DNA from: Panax quinquefolius
Taxonomy: Eukaryota > Streptophyta > Magnoliopsida > Apiales > Araliaceae
NCBI GenBank assembly: GCA_020205615.1
Contig: CM035153.1
Location: 95,260,792 to 95,324,791, forward strand
Direction: 5' to 3'
Length of the DNA: 64,000 nucleotides
The notes beneath the pieces were generated by a model, which was not told the DNA's origin, did not search any database, and worked only from the letters and a program-made list of their open reading frames with translations. The position numbers were made by a program, and so were the translations under genes. Numbering within the stretch: the stretch's first letter is position 1; the number at the start of each line of letters is the position of its first letter. Shown here in pieces: positions 46,319-58,600 of this stretch.

Positions 46319-46582
46319 TTATCTCCACCTACAGATCTTGAGACTATACTGTAACACCCCGAAATCTGGTCTATTTTCACATCCGGATTCCATACGTCAC
46401 GATCTCATCTTCTTCCAAACATACCTGGCTAAGATGTGAGACAAGAACTAGGAGGGGAGAGACGGCGAATTCCTTCGCTAGTATAACCTACCTAAGTTTA
46501 TTTGGTATTTAATTGGTCGGTCAGAGTATAGGGATAATATGTGATATGTTAATTAACCCTTGATTTGTGGCAGTATTTGAAT
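46319..46582 (+). other. Junction between TE7 and TE8; TE8 leader without 5' LTR
   Basis: From 46424 the sequence matches the TE1 and TE4 leaders (CTAGGAGGGGAGAGACGG, then the AATTCCTTCGCTAGTAT stretch). The 5' LTR and primer site are missing. Between 46351 and 46423 the text starts TGTAACACCCCGAAATCTGG, which looks like the beginning of a gypsy LTR, but only some 70 bases follow and they do not match the TE8 3' LTR. It may be a scrap of another LTR. Confidence 0.55.
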
Positions 46583-47800
46583 ATGGCATCCGAGAATGTT
46601 GAGAACATCAATGGAGCACAGGAGACCGTTGAGTCTCCACAAATCAATAACCAGGACAATGTGCATCAGGAAGACGACAATCCTCATGCAAATAACAATA
46701 CTGACCAAATGATGAACGATGGAATGTTCCGAGGCTTCATGTAATTCATACAACATCTGGCGAGAGCGGCTCCTGTCCTAAATGCAGGTGGAAACACTTG
46801 CAACTCTCGGACGGTCACTGCCAAACAGTTCAAGGAGCTAGGACCACCGGAGTTTTTTGGAGAGCCAAAACCACTTAAGGTGGAGACGTGGATAAAATAG
46901 ATCAACAAGATATTTGATGTCTTGGGTTGCTTTTGCAACCTTCATATTCTGAGTGAGAGGCGTATTCTTGGTGGAAATCAGTAAAAGCGTACTCAACTCG
47001 CCGACTTTGAAGATGTCTTGGGAGAAGTTCCAAGAACTGTTCAACGACAAGTACTTTCCCAAAAGTATTAGTCACATGAAAGAGGTAGAGTTCATCAAGC
47101 TAGAGCAAAACAACATGTCCATGTCGCAGTATAAAGCCAAGTTTGCTGAGTTGTCCCGGTTTGCGTCCCATTTGGTTGATAATGAGGAGATAATGACGCG
47201 AATGTTTCTAAGAGGTTTGAAACCCGAGATACGTCAATATCTTATCTCTCATAAACTGTGTTTGTATTCAGATGTTGTTAATAGGGCTCAGTTATTGGAA
47301 CGCGATAATGAGTTAACCCAACCAAAAAAGAGCAGCCGACAAAATGATAATACCATTGATAGCAGTCATCGAAGCGGTGACAATAAGCATGGAGGGAATC
47401 AACATGCCAGAAATGGTAACCACTTCGGTGGTAATCATGGCCAAAAAAATAAGAATGGACATTTCAAGAAGAGGAGATTCAACAATGATGGAAAGACGTC
47501 AGCACCATCACCCGTTGTTAAGGAAGGAGAACGACCACCTATTATATGCTTCAAATGTGGAGGGCAGGGACATATCAGTCCAAACTGCGTGATGCCATCA
47601 AAAGCGTGTTACAATTGTGGAAGAGAAGATCACCTAGCCCAATTTTGTCGTTCACCGAAGACAAGTCCAGCTGGGAAGGAGGCACCAAAGGTCGTCCCAG
47701 AAAAGTCAAAATCAGTAGTGCAAGGGAGAGCGTTTGTTGTGACCTCCCAGAAAGCGAGGAACCCGAACGAGGTCATCACGGGTAAGCTTATCATAACTCT
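46583..47800 (+). pseudogene. TE8 gag relic (T1 family)
   Basis: The gag ATG at 46583 (MASENVENING) shares its leader with TE1 and TE4. A TAA near 46741 and another stop near 46898 precede a frame change near 46940; the frame 46953-47790 then holds the gag core (FQELFNDKYFP) and two CCHC knuckles, CFKCGGQGHISPNC (about 47549) and CYNCGREDHLAQFC (about 47609). The region between core and knuckles is rich in Gly, Asn and His. The open frame overruns into the protease in the wrong frame after a one-base deletion near 47795. Confidence 0.85.
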
Positions 47801-49720
47801 AGCGAAGTCTATACCTTATTTGATACCGGTTCTACCCATTCTTTTATTTCTCCTATTTGTGCTCAACGTTTAAATTTGACTCCGGAGAAATTGGACTTTG
47901 ACTTATGTGTTGAAACTCTATTGGGAGAAACCTTCATTACATCCACTGTTTATAAGTCTTGTTTAGTTCAAAACGGTACCCTCACATTACCTGTTGATCT
48001 TATTTCATTGAAAATACTTGCATTTGACATAATTCTAGGGATTGATTGGTTAACTACTCATCATGAAAAAATTGATTATTTTCGTAAGGTTGTTAGCTTT
48101 CATATTCCTAACCAACCTATTATGCGAATTCAAGTAACCAAACTATTAAAATCAATCACTATCATCTCAAGCCATAAGGCTATTCGTTTATTGAAAAACG
48201 GATGTCAAGCTTTCTTAGCTCATGTCACGGATCTAAATAAAAATACGTCAGTTTTGAATGATATTTCTATTGTGAATGAATTTCCTGACGTATTCCCTGA
48301 AGAACTTCCCGGCCTACCCCTAGAGCGTGAAATTGAATTTTGTATCGACCTTGAACCCAGTACAAAACTTATTTCCAAAGCCCTATATCGAATAGCTCCT
48401 ATTGAACTTCAGGAGTTAAAGATCCAACTGCAGGAATTGTTAGACATCGATTTCATTCATCCTAGTACGTCTCCTTGGGGTGCTCCTGTTCTATTCGTGA
48501 AAAAGAAAGATGGGAGTATGCGACTTTGTATTGATTATCGGGAGTTGAATCCTGTCACCATTAAAAATAGGTACCCATTGCCTCGCATTGATGACCTGTT
48601 TGACCAGTTGCAAGGAGCCAAATTCTTTTCAAAGATTGATCTTCATTTCGGATATCACCAGTTGAAGATTAAAACTGATGACATTCCAAAGACTACTTTC
48701 AGAACTCGGTACGGGCATTATGAATTCCTAGTCATGTCTTTTGGATTGACTAATGCTCTTGCTGCCTTCATGGATATGATGAACCGAGTATTCAAGGAAT
48801 ATTTGGATCACTTTGTGGTCGTCTTTATTGATGACATCCTTATTTATTCCAAAAGCCGTGAAGATCATGAGCAACACTTGAGACTGATACTCCAAAAGCT
48901 TTGTGAATATAAGCTTTATGCCAAGTTGAAGAAATGCGAGTTTTGGCTTGAGGAAGTAGCATTCATTGGGCACGTAGTATCAAGTCATGGAATATCTGTT
49001 GACCCAGCAAAGATTGAAGCTATTCAAAGCTGGGAGCAACCCAAATCAGTGATCGAAGTACATAGCTTTCTCGGCTTAGCTGGTTATTATCGGAGATTCG
49101 TGGAAGGATTTTCTCGAATCGCTACTCCGTTAACTCAGCTAACTCGAAAAGATACAAAATTCAGTTGGAGTGAGGAATGTGAGAAGAGTTTTCAAGAACT
49201 CAAGAGGAGACTCATTTCTGCACCTGTTCTGACAATGCCATCTGGATCGGAGGGATTTTTCATCTACAGTGATGCTTCGGGAAAAGGGTTAGGTTGTGTT
49301 CTCATGCAACATGGGAAAGTCATAGCCTATGCCTCACGACAACTCAAAGAATATGAGAGGAATTATACTACTCATGATCTAGAGTTGGCAGCTGTCGTTT
49401 TTGCACTAAAGATTTGGAGGCATTATTTGTATGGGGAGAAAGTGGAGATCTTTACGGATCATAAAAGCCTCAAATATTTCTTCACTCAAAAGGAACTCAA
49501 CATGCGATAAATGACGTTGGCTTAAAGCATTGAAAGATTATGATCATACCATCCAATACCATCCTGGAAAAGCGAACGTGGTAGGCGACGCATTAAGTAG
49601 AAGATCATATGCGGGTACGAGTGTGATATTGTCAACGCAAAGGCCCATTTTGTATGACTTGCAAAGGAAGGAGATAGAGATAAAGACTCCAGGGACCCAC
49701 ATGATGATGGCGAATATATG
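47801..49720 (+). pseudogene. TE8 protease-reverse transcriptase-RNase H (long open segment)
   Basis: The protease DTG triad is at 47822-47830. From there the frame stays open to 49510 (544 residues from the first ATG at 47876), the longest open RT frame in the window. RT motifs are [20 protein letters not shown] and FIDD (Asp pair 48830-48835), with no obvious lesion. RNase H has [15 protein letters not shown] and [11 protein letters not shown] at 49508 and a small indel split off the end of RNase H, which continues in another frame to 49721 ([16 protein letters not shown]). Gag-pol continuity is already lost upstream, so this copy is not autonomous, but its RT domain may be the best preserved here. 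Confidence 0.87.
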
Positions 49721-51205
49721 AGTAGAATAGACTTTAATCGATAAGGTTAAAAGTCGCTCAAGCCTCTGAGACTCTAGAGAGCGATGCGTATGAAAAAAGA
49801 AAGTACAAGAAGGTGCTATCTTAGGAAGCAAGAATCGATGAAGAAGGAATACTTGAGTCAACTCCGGACTTTGTCTTCCTAACGACCACGAGTTAAAGTA
49901 TAAAATCATGATGGAGGCGCACAACACACCGATTTATAATCCATCTCAGGAGTACCAAAATATATCGTGATCTTGACATACATTTTGGTGGAGCAATATG
50001 AAGAGAGAGATAGCGGGGTTTATCTCAAGGTGTCTAACTTGTCAACGAGTCGGCGCGAGCATCAAGTGCCAAAAGGTCCATTTCAACCACTTGAAATTCC
50101 AGAATGGAAGAGGAGCACATTACCATGGATTTTGTTCTTTCGTCTTTCCAAGGTTTCTCAAGGCATAGATGCGATTTGGGTCATTGTTGATAGATTGACT
50201 AAGTCTGCTCATTTCTTACCGATATGAGAAACTTATACACTTGAACATCTTGCTAGTATGTATATAAACAAGATTGTAAGATTTCATGGTATGCCAGTAT
50301 CCATAGTTTACGATCGAGACCCAAGATTCACTTCAAGATTTTGGGTTAGTTTGCAAAAGTTATGGGCATGATTTACGATTTAGTTTAAGGCATATCATCC
50401 TCGAGACGAGACGGACAATCGAGAGGACTATTCAAACTCTTGAAGATTTATTAAGACTACGTGTCCTTGACTTCAAGGAAGTTGGGACAAGTTCTTACCA
50501 TTGGTGGAGTTTTCCTACAACAACAGTTATCAAGCAAGTATTGGCATGGCTCCATTCGAGGCGTTGTATAGAAGAAAGTGTCGTTCTCCAGTATGTTGGG
50601 ATGAGGTGGGTGAAGCAACGTTGTTGAGACTGGATTTGGTACGTATAACTATGAAAAAGATTCAAACAATCCGACAACGTATAAAAACCTCACAAGATCG
50701 ACAAAAGAGTTATGTTAATCTTCATCGAAAGGACGTGGAATTTGATATTGGAGATCATGTGTTGTTACGTGTTGCTCCATGGAAAGGAGTTACGAGATTT
50801 GGAAAGAGAGGAAAGCTCAATCCTCGATTCATTGGCCCATTTTTAATCCTCAATCGAGTAGGAACTGTGGCGTATAGACTCGCTTTACCGCCAAGTAAGT
50901 CTCGTGTTCATAACGTTTTTCACATATCCATGTTACGTAAATATGTGGAAGACCCGAACCACATTATTGAATTAGAACCGGACGTGATAGAGGAAGATTT
51001 AATGTATGAAGAGTTACCTGTTAAAATCTTGGATAAGAAGGATCATATTCTACGCTCCAAGGTTATACCTCAAGTCAAAGTTTTGTGGAGAAACCACGAC
51101 GTGGAAGAAATGACTTGGGAGTTTGAATCTGAGATGAAGTCAAGATATCCTAACTTATTCGACATACCAGGTACGTACCCTAATTTCGAGGGTGAAATTT
51201 TATAA
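49721..51205 (+). pseudogene. TE8 integrase-chromodomain relic
   Basis: The HHCC module and first half of the core are in shifting frames (49721-50230; [17 protein letters not shown] is readable before TGA at 50225). The second Asp region (DRDPRFTSRFW) is near 50310, and indels surround the catalytic glutamate near 50420. From 50501 a clean 234-residue frame carries the C-terminal part of the core (FSYNNSYQASIGMAPFEALY), GPFLILNRVG (about 50837) and a chromodomain (KVLWRNHDVEEMTWE, about 51077-51120) with a tail of about 30 residues. The chromodomain assigns T1 to the Tekay/Del chromoviruses. Confidence 0.87.
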
Positions 51206-51216
51206 GAAGGGGAGGT
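51203..51216 (+). other. Polypurine tract of TE8
   Basis: AAGAAGGGGAGGT immediately precedes TGTAAGGCCCC, the LTR start, and overlaps the pol stop codon. Confidence 0.83.
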
Positions 51217-52011
51217 TGTAAGGCCCCAACTTTTATGAATAAAGATGATTTTTCTATAATTATCATTTGTGAATATTATGGAATGAATTTGTTATAATGT
51301 TATAGTTGTGGGTAGTATTTATAAATTCTGGAAAGTATGCAAGTTGTTATATTATATTCGATTGGTCAGAGAATATTCATTTTAGCAGGGAATATTCGTA
51401 CAACGGCGCAATCATTGGTGGACCCCGCAACAGAATTATTGTCGGATTGAGAAAATGACAAAAATATATTTATGAAAATAACGACATAAGTTTTACCATT
51501 AATACTGTTGAACTACTCGGTAGTAAAAGTACAGTAATACGCGTGGTTGCATAATAGCACACGGTATTGATTATTGATGCTTACGTGAGAAGTCACTCAC
51601 TTATACTCAATTATTGCTATAGTAATTGCTGCATCATATCTCTCATATTATTGATTCGATTTTTGTCACAGTATCATCTGCGTAATATGTTATTTTATTA
51701 AATCAATAATTGAGACGATAAAGTTATTCATATTATTAAATTGCAATATTTACAATGTCTAGAAGTTCTGTCAAGGAGAGGTTTGGTCACCTAATTGCGC
51801 GCCAATAGGGAGAAATCCTTATTGGAAAGCCCCCTCTTTCTTGGGAACAACCTGGTTGATAAATATTGTCAGTTATAATATTAATGATGAATGTTATTAA
51901 AATTGAAGTTGTGTTCGGAGTTGAATTTGGAGACGCGGACGTGATATTTGAGTCCGGAACGATGAAATTAGTAAAAATAGTCTATAAACACAAAATTTTC
52001 CGGGATTAACT

Positions 52012-52043
52012 TTTTGGTCAAAAAGTCAACAGTTGACTTTTTT
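52012..52043. promoter_or_regulatory. W-box inverted repeat in TE8 U3
   Basis: TTTGGTCAAAAAGTCAAC is followed by AGTTGACTTTTTT. It has the same order as in the TE4 LTRs, read on the other strand: one GGTCAA plus a pair of facing GTTGAC words. Confidence 0.65.
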
Positions 52044-52214
52044 GGGAAAAGTTAAACTTCGAAATTTCAAAATTTATATTGTTGATAAAAATTGTTTCAT
52101 TGTGTTGGAATTATTTGTGTTAGTGAAAATCGACATTTATTTCGATAATAATTAATGTCTGGAGGTTATATTGAACAATCGGGTATTTAACCGGATAAAT
52201 GAGCAACTGATTGC

Positions 52215-52500
52215 TATTATTTCACATGATTGTAACTATTTGTTCACATGTGTATACTATTGTTTCACATTCTTGTTACTATTAGGGGAGTTGGTGCAAT
52301 ATTGATAATACTTGCATGACTAAGTTAAAAATGGAGGTATAGATGGAGGTACTATACTGTAATTCGTATTTTCACATGTCTAGAACTATTGATTCACATG
52401 ATTTACTATTGAATCACATTATTTACTATTAGGGGAGGTGGTGCAAGTTTGACAATACTTGCATGACTAAATTAAAAATAAAGGAAAAGTTGGAGGTATT
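52215..52500 (+). promoter_or_regulatory. TE8 U3 duplicated block and TCACATG words upstream of TATA
   Basis: Two copies of the block CTATTAGGGGAG..GGTGCAA..TGATAATACTTGCATGAC lie at about 52280 and 52427. Words TTCACATG, TTTCACATT and AATCACATT recur at least six times between 52220 and 52420. CACATG is an E-box (CANNTG). The block lies 60-340 bp upstream of the TATA box, where plant enhancers often act; activity is not shown. Confidence 0.6.
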
Positions 52501-52553
52501 GTACTGTAATTTTTCGAGCCCCAAAACGTGCAATTATTGAAACTATATTTTTC

Positions 52554-52562
52554 TATAAATAG
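52554..52562 (+). promoter_or_regulatory. TATA box of TE8 3' LTR
   Basis: TATAAATAG within CTATATTTTTCTATAAATAG, the same 20-mer as the TE4 5' LTR promoter on its own strand. Confidence 0.75.
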
Positions 52563-52960
52563 AAGATCATTCTTCCTTCATTTCTCACCAATTCACTAAA
52601 GCTATAGAGAAATTATTATAGAGAGAAATTGTAGAGAGAAAATCTATAGAAGAAGAGAAGCCTGCTACCTCACTATTCCAGTATCCAGTTTCTTCTAAGG
52701 AAATGAGAATATAATTGGGGGAAGCCTGGGAAACTGAGTGATGGACCAGATGATAGTATTAGTAGTTCTCACTATTACATTAAATAGTGTGACAATAAAT
52801 GTAATGAGGACTTATTCGAGAATGGATATTGTCTTAAAAGATGATATTTGTATTAAAACTCACAGCTCTCTTGTTGTATATTAAAGATTGTATTTGTATT
52901 CTGTACCATGTATTTGGCGACTCAGAATAGGTGATGTATACCTATTTTGGGGGCGTCACA

Positions 52961-53510
52961 AGGTTGATCTATATCTTGAAATGTAATAGATAGGCTTCAA
53001 ACAGATTTGTTGTCTAATGAGCTGATCAAGAGTCTGCAAAAGCCAAGGCAAAATCGTAGAGCATCAAGGATCGTAGTATGACTACCTTGAAGGGCCTCTC
53101 CAGAGATCGTAGAGTGGTCCAGACATTTGTCGAAGCCAACTCTGAGATCGTAGTGTGCTCTTGGAAATGTAGAGTCTGCAAGACAAGCAAGTGAAGATCA
53201 TAGTGTGCCAGTCTTTATGAGAAATTGTAGTGTTCTCATTTGGTTGCATCAAGCACCAAGGTGGTAAGACACCACGATAAGAATCGTAGAGTATCATCTG
53301 GCTGTGTCAAAAATTATAGGACTTGATCATTTATTCAAAGATAAAATCTTAACAAATGTGGAATGGGTTACAAACGTTGAAGTAATCACCAGTCCTAATG
53401 GCATAAAAATATCTATTCATTATCAAAACTAACAAAGTAAAACGAAAAGAATTTTAAATATCTATTCAACCCCCCCTTTTAGATAACTATTGTGCCTCCG
53501 GGAACTAACA
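52961..53510 (+). mobile_element. TE9 5' LTR, truncated (Sirevirus-like copia)
   Basis: The start corresponds to 62852 in the 3' LTR, so the first 180 bp are missing, cut by the TE8 LTR. The two LTRs agree to about 53408/63301; then the 5' copy jumps to its end through a deletion. It ends CTATTCAACCCCCC...GGAACTAACA; the C-rich stretch before the terminus is a Sirevirus habit. It contains about eight GATCGTAG(A/T)G-like words (53053-53291). A minus-strand frame at 53082-53297 recurs in the other LTR and is not a gene. Confidence 0.85.
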
Positions 53511-53511
53511 A

Positions 53512-53524
53512 TTGGTATCAGAGC
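53512..53524 (+). other. Primer-binding site of TE9
   Basis: TTGGTATCAGAGC follows the LTR end after one base and matches the initiator-Met tRNA primer site exactly over TGGTATCAGAGC. Confidence 0.92.
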
Positions 53525-53563
53525 AGGTTCTATTATATAGCCTACAAAGCTTGAGTAGATCCA

Positions 53564-55692
53564 ATGGCACACTTACCAAGCGAATCAAAGACTGGAGGAG
53601 GCAGTAAGCCACCTATGTGCAACAAAGATAAATTCGCCAACTGGAAAGTTAAGATGCAAGCATACATGGATTCAATAGATGAAGATCTATTTGAAATTAT
53701 TCAGAATGGGCCCTACGTTCCTACAAAGCTTGCACCAACTACAGACGATCCAAACAGAATATAGATCAAGGTCAAATGAGAATGGACAGACAACGAGAAG
53801 AGAGATGTTCAACTCGACAAAAAGGCCAAGAACATTTTGTTTCAATCCTTAGAAGATGATCTGTTCGAAAATGTGGTCAACAACAAAACAGCAAAGGAGG
53901 TTTGGGAAGCACTTCTCATCATGCATGAAGGAATGGAAGAAGTCAGAGAAAACAAACAATCTCTTCTAACACTGCAATATGAAATGTTTGCACACATTCA
54001 AGGAGAAAACGTCACTGCCACCTACGAGAGATTCAGCGTTCTGCTCAACTATCTACAAGCCTATAGAAAGATCTATCCAAAAAAAGATCTAATCATAAAG
54101 TTCATGAGAGACTTACCAAGCAAGTGGGATGCCAAAACCACTGTTATTAGAGAGTCAAAGAATCTCCATGAGATGACTGTTCAACAGTTATATGGCAACC
54201 TTCTTATATACGAACTGGAGCTGACTCAACGAGTAGAAACTCTATCAGAAGGAAGATAGAAGGATAATGATGTTGCTCTCAAAGCAACGGAAAGCACCTC
54301 CAAGGTCAACACTGAAATTGACTCTTACTATGATAAAGATGATGATGTGGACTTTGCAATGTTGGTAAAGAGACTCGGAAGGTTCATACGTCAAGGCAAA
54401 ACCATCAAGCCAAAGAAAGTCAACAACTACAGCAGCCAGGAGAAAATGAATGATCTATGCCACAATTGCAAGAAACCTGGCCACTTCATTATTAACTGCA
54501 ACAAACCTCTCAGAGAAGAACTAAAGAAGAAATCACATTCAAAGAAGGAATACAAAGGCAGCAAAAGGCCTCAGAAGAGAGACAAATGCCTTGTAGCTGG
54601 AGGATCGTAGAGTGACTCAGACAATGACTCAACTCCGGAATCTGGAGATGATGAAGATCCTCAAATGGAAAATTTTTGCCTGATGGCCAAGAATGCAAAG
54701 GACAAACAGAACTCCAACATACATGAAGTAAGTATAGATGAGGTATTTGACTTCAACTCTCCTGATGTAGACATTGATGATTTAAGAACTGCACTGCATG
54801 GCATAACATCTGATCTACATCAATACATAAAATGGTTTAGAGTTCTGACTAAGAATTATTCACTTCTTCAAAAAGAGAAAGAAAAAGTTCAAGAAAAACT
54901 GGAAACAGCCCTTCTAAGTATTGATTCTTTCTCCAAGTTTGAAGTTGAGAATAAGCTCTTGAAACAGACCAATGAGCTCAATAAAAAAAGAGAGTCAAGT
55001 CTAACCTCTAAAATTGAGGAACTAGAAAAGACAATCTCTACATGGAATAAATCATCTTCATCCATGGACTCCCGAATCTCTAGCTGCAGAAGTGTCTGAC
55101 GAGCGAGTTTAGGCTTTGGGGAATCTGCCTCAGAGCCATGTGTGGAAAAGGTAAAAGAAACTAGCACTAGTAATGCTTCAAGTTTTAGTAGAGGCATTAT
55201 ATTTGTGAAATCCTCACAGAAGGATGAGCCAGTCAAGCCATGTTCTACTGATTTAATCCATATTCCAAGGAGTAAGGGATCTCATGCTGGCCTGGGTTTC
55301 AGAAAAGAGAAGAGTAACCCAGCCACTACTCACCAACCTCAAAGGATCATAGAGTCAAGTAAGATCAACTCTACGAACCAACTGGGAAGGTACAATAGAG
55401 GTAAGGTACACTCCTCACAAATCATGAAACACAAGGACACATGAAAGAAGGAAAATCAGCTTAACAGTAGGATGACTAAAGATCCACAAAAGTCCAAATG
55501 GAGGAAGAATTCTCACACACACACACAAACATGCATCACATTAGATGTTTTGTGTGCTATAAAGTTGGTCACAAGGCTGCAAAGTGCCATTATAATTCCA
55601 TGCATATGAGACCCAAAATCAAGCAGATTTGGGTCCCCAAGGGACTAACAAAGTAGGACCCATGCAAGTATGGGTACTAAAATGAAGGTTTA
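53564..55692 (+). pseudogene. TE9 gag relic (Sirevirus-like copia)
   Basis: Gag starts MAHLPSESKTGGG, followed by FANWKVKMQAYM, typical of copia gag. The helical gag core runs to about 54260. A CCHC knuckle, CHNCKKPGHFIINC (about 54458-54499), is followed by a Lys-rich segment, an acidic segment and a coiled coil (about 54860-55050, with LLQKEKEKVQEKLETALL). A second CCHC, CFVCYKVGHKAAKC (about 55548-55590), and the KQIWVPKG stretch mark the gag-pol border. The long coiled-coil tail is characteristic of Sirevirus gag. Stops at about 53761, 54257, 54607, 55097 and 55441 break the frame; the one at 54607 falls inside a GATCGTAGAG word. Confidence 0.85.
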
Positions 55693-58600
55693 ATGTTATC
55701 ACAGGAAAAGAGCTCCACGATCACAACCTGGTATCTGGACAGTGGATGCTCAAAGCACAGGACTGGGAACAAAGCCCTTCTATCTAGTTACATGGAGAAG
55801 GAAGGTCCCTCAGTTATCTTTGGAGATAACAGCTCTGACAAGACAAGAGGATATGGCTCAGCTGGAAATGATGTAGTATCCTTCAGTAAAGTGAATTATG
55901 TGGAAGGACTACAACATAATCTTCTAAGAATCAGCCAACTCTGCGACAAGGGTCATCAAGTAACATTCTTCAACAATCAATGTCAAGTCCGAGACCTGAA
56001 GACATCTGCTGTAAAGTTAACCGGAACAAGAGAAGGAAATATCTACACAGTAAATCTTGGTCAACTAAGCTTAGATGAGATAATATGCTTTCTGGCTAAA
56101 GCATCTGAAGAAATGAGCTGGTTATGGCATCGAAGACTGTCTCATCTCAACTTCAAGAGCATGTCCAAACTAGCCTCAAAAGATCTAGTTGCAGGCTTAC
56201 CTAAGTTTAGCTTCATTGAAGAAAGCCCGTGCAATGCCTGTCAGCTTGGAAAGCAGACCAGAAGCTCATTCAAGAGCAAAACTGCCAACTCAATTGACAA
56301 GCCCCTTCAGTTGCTCCACATGGATTTATTTAGGCCAATTCCAACAACGAGCCTCGGAGGGAAGAGATACTCATTGGTCATAGTCGACGATTACACCAAA
56401 TTCACATGGATATTCTTTCTAACCTCAAAGGATGAAAAAAGCTCCCAACTGATCAAGATGTTCAGACTAGTGATGAATGATAAAGGGGAGAAAATCAAGG
56501 CTATAAGGAGTGATCATGGCAGAGAATTTGACTTCTCAGAAATGGACCAGTTCTGCACAAACAATGGCATTAGTCATAACTTCTCAGCTCCACGAACTCC
56601 TCAACAAAATGGAGTAGCTGAGAGAAAGAACAGGACGTTAATAGAGGCTGGAAGAACTCTACTAAATGTGACCCATCTGCTGAATACATCCGGGGGAAAG
56701 TCGTCAACAACGCTTGCTACACTCAGAATAGATCACTCATATACTCTACGATTAAGAAGACCCCTTACGAACTGTGGAAAGTAAGAAAGCCAAGTGTCAG
56801 CTACTTTTATGTATTCGACTGTGCATGCTACATTCTTAACAATGGAAAGCAGTATTTGACAAAGTTTCAACCCAAGTCAAACGAAGGAATCTTTCTTGGA
56901 TATGCCATAGACAGTAAGGCCTACAGAGTGTTCAACAAAAAGACACTAAGTGCTGAAGTCTCGATTCACATCATCTTTGATGAGACAGACTTAGATAAAA
57001 TAGTGTTGCAAGACACTACGACCGATAGTTTAGACACTACGAACGAGGTCATCGAGCTCAACACTACAGTCGTAGTTCTAGATAGTGAAATCATTGAGCA
57101 AGGAAATGAGATCGTAGAGAGGCCTATGCAAGACAACGAACCTCCACACCAAGAATCAGATATAGATCTTGAAGACCTCAAACAAGAAAGCATCAGGACA
57201 GATGTCCCAATTGGAAGCAAATGGGCAAGAGATCACACTCAAGACTTAATCATTGGAGATCCGAGTGCAAGAGACAAAACAAGAGCTGCCACCCAAAATG
57301 AATGTTTCTATCTAAACTTCCTGTCATAAATGGAACCTAAGAAGATAGAGGATGCTTTTGAAGACTCCAGCTGGATATAAGCTATGCAAGAAGAACTTAA
57401 TCAGTTTGAAAGAAGCAAAGTATGGAGATTGGTACTAAGACCAAAAAGTCATCCTGTCATTGGAACCAAGTGGGTCTTCAGAAATAAGATGGATGAAGAT
57501 GGAGTAATAACCAGGAATAAGGCAAGACTAGTAGCCAAGGGCTACTCTCAGGAAGAAGGCATTGACTGCGATGAGACATTTGCACCTGTTACCAGACTAG
57601 AAGCCATCAGAATATTCCTTACCTTTGCTGCTCACATAAAATTCAAGGTCTTTCAGATGGATGTCAAAAGTACATTCTTGAATGGTGAACTTCAAGAAGA
57701 AGTCTATGTAGAGCAACCTCTAGGTTTCATCAATCCATCTCTCTCTAATTATGTCTATAGATTAGACAAAGCCTTATACGGTCTTAAACAAGCACCTAGA
57801 GCATGGTATGAAACACTAACTAACTTTCTTGTTGAAAATGGGTTCATTAGAGGTAGAGTAAATACCACACTATTTCTTAGAAAGCATAAAGACAAAGTCT
57901 TATTAGTTCAAATATACGTTGATAACATTATTTTTGGATCTACTGATAAAAAGTTATGCAAGAGATTCTCCAAGCTTATGCAGAGCAAGTTTGAAATGAG
58001 CATGATGGGTGAGCTGAATTTCTTCCTTAGACTGCAAGTAAAGCAAACTGATGAAGGAATCTTCATAAACTAAGCCAAGTACATCAAAGATTTACTTAAG
58101 AAGTATGGCATGGAATCAGCCTCTCCCATAAGAACCCCAATTGCTCCTGCAACCAAGCTTAACAAAGATAAAAAAGGTAAAAGTATTGATATAACTCAAT
58201 ACCGAGGTATGATAGGCTCTCTTTTATATCCAACTTCCAGTAGACCAGACATAATGTTTACAACATGCATATGTGCAAGATTTTAGGCTAATCCTAAAGA
58301 ATCACATTTAACTGTTGTAAAGAGGATTTTCAGGTATCTCAACGGTACACCTCACTTAGGACTTTGGTATCCCAAGGAGTCCTCATTTGAACTAACAGGC
58401 TACACAGATGCTAATTTTGCAGGCTGCAAAATAGATAGAAAGAGTACCAATGGCACCTGTCAGTTACTAGGAAACAAACTTGTGTCTTGGTTCAGCAAGA
58501 AGCAAAACTTAGTATCTACTTCAACTGCATAAGCTGAATACATTGATGCTGGCAGTTGCTATGCTCAGATCCTATGGATAAAAAATCAGTTAGCAGACTT

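Larger units (their letters stand above)
51217..52960 (+). mobile_element. TE8 3' LTR (T1 family, 1,744 bp)
   Basis: The LTR runs TGTAAGGCCCC to TTTTGGGGGCGTCACA. U3 to the TATA box at 52554 is about 1,337 bp, nearly the same as TE4's, but only about 400 bp follow, so the 1.9 kb with the hairpin array is absent. After a purine-rich ATAGAGAGAAA leader the text jumps at about 52690-52740 to the U5 end. The right end abuts copia LTR sequence at 52961, implying that TE8 inserted into TE9. Confidence 0.9.

Noticed and set aside
46351..46423. TGTAACACCCCGAAATCTGG as the 5' LTR start of TE8
   Set aside because: Only about 70 bp follow before the TE8 leader, and they do not match the TE8 3' LTR start; it is kept as an unassigned scrap.
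53082..53297. Minus-strand frame found in both TE9 LTRs (also near 63000-63188)
   Set aside because: Its recurrence is explained by the LTR duplication; there is no protein signature.
53512..53524. tRNA gene at the initiator-Met-like sequences
   Set aside because: Only the short primer-binding complement is present; no tRNA cloverleaf or internal A and B boxes flank it.
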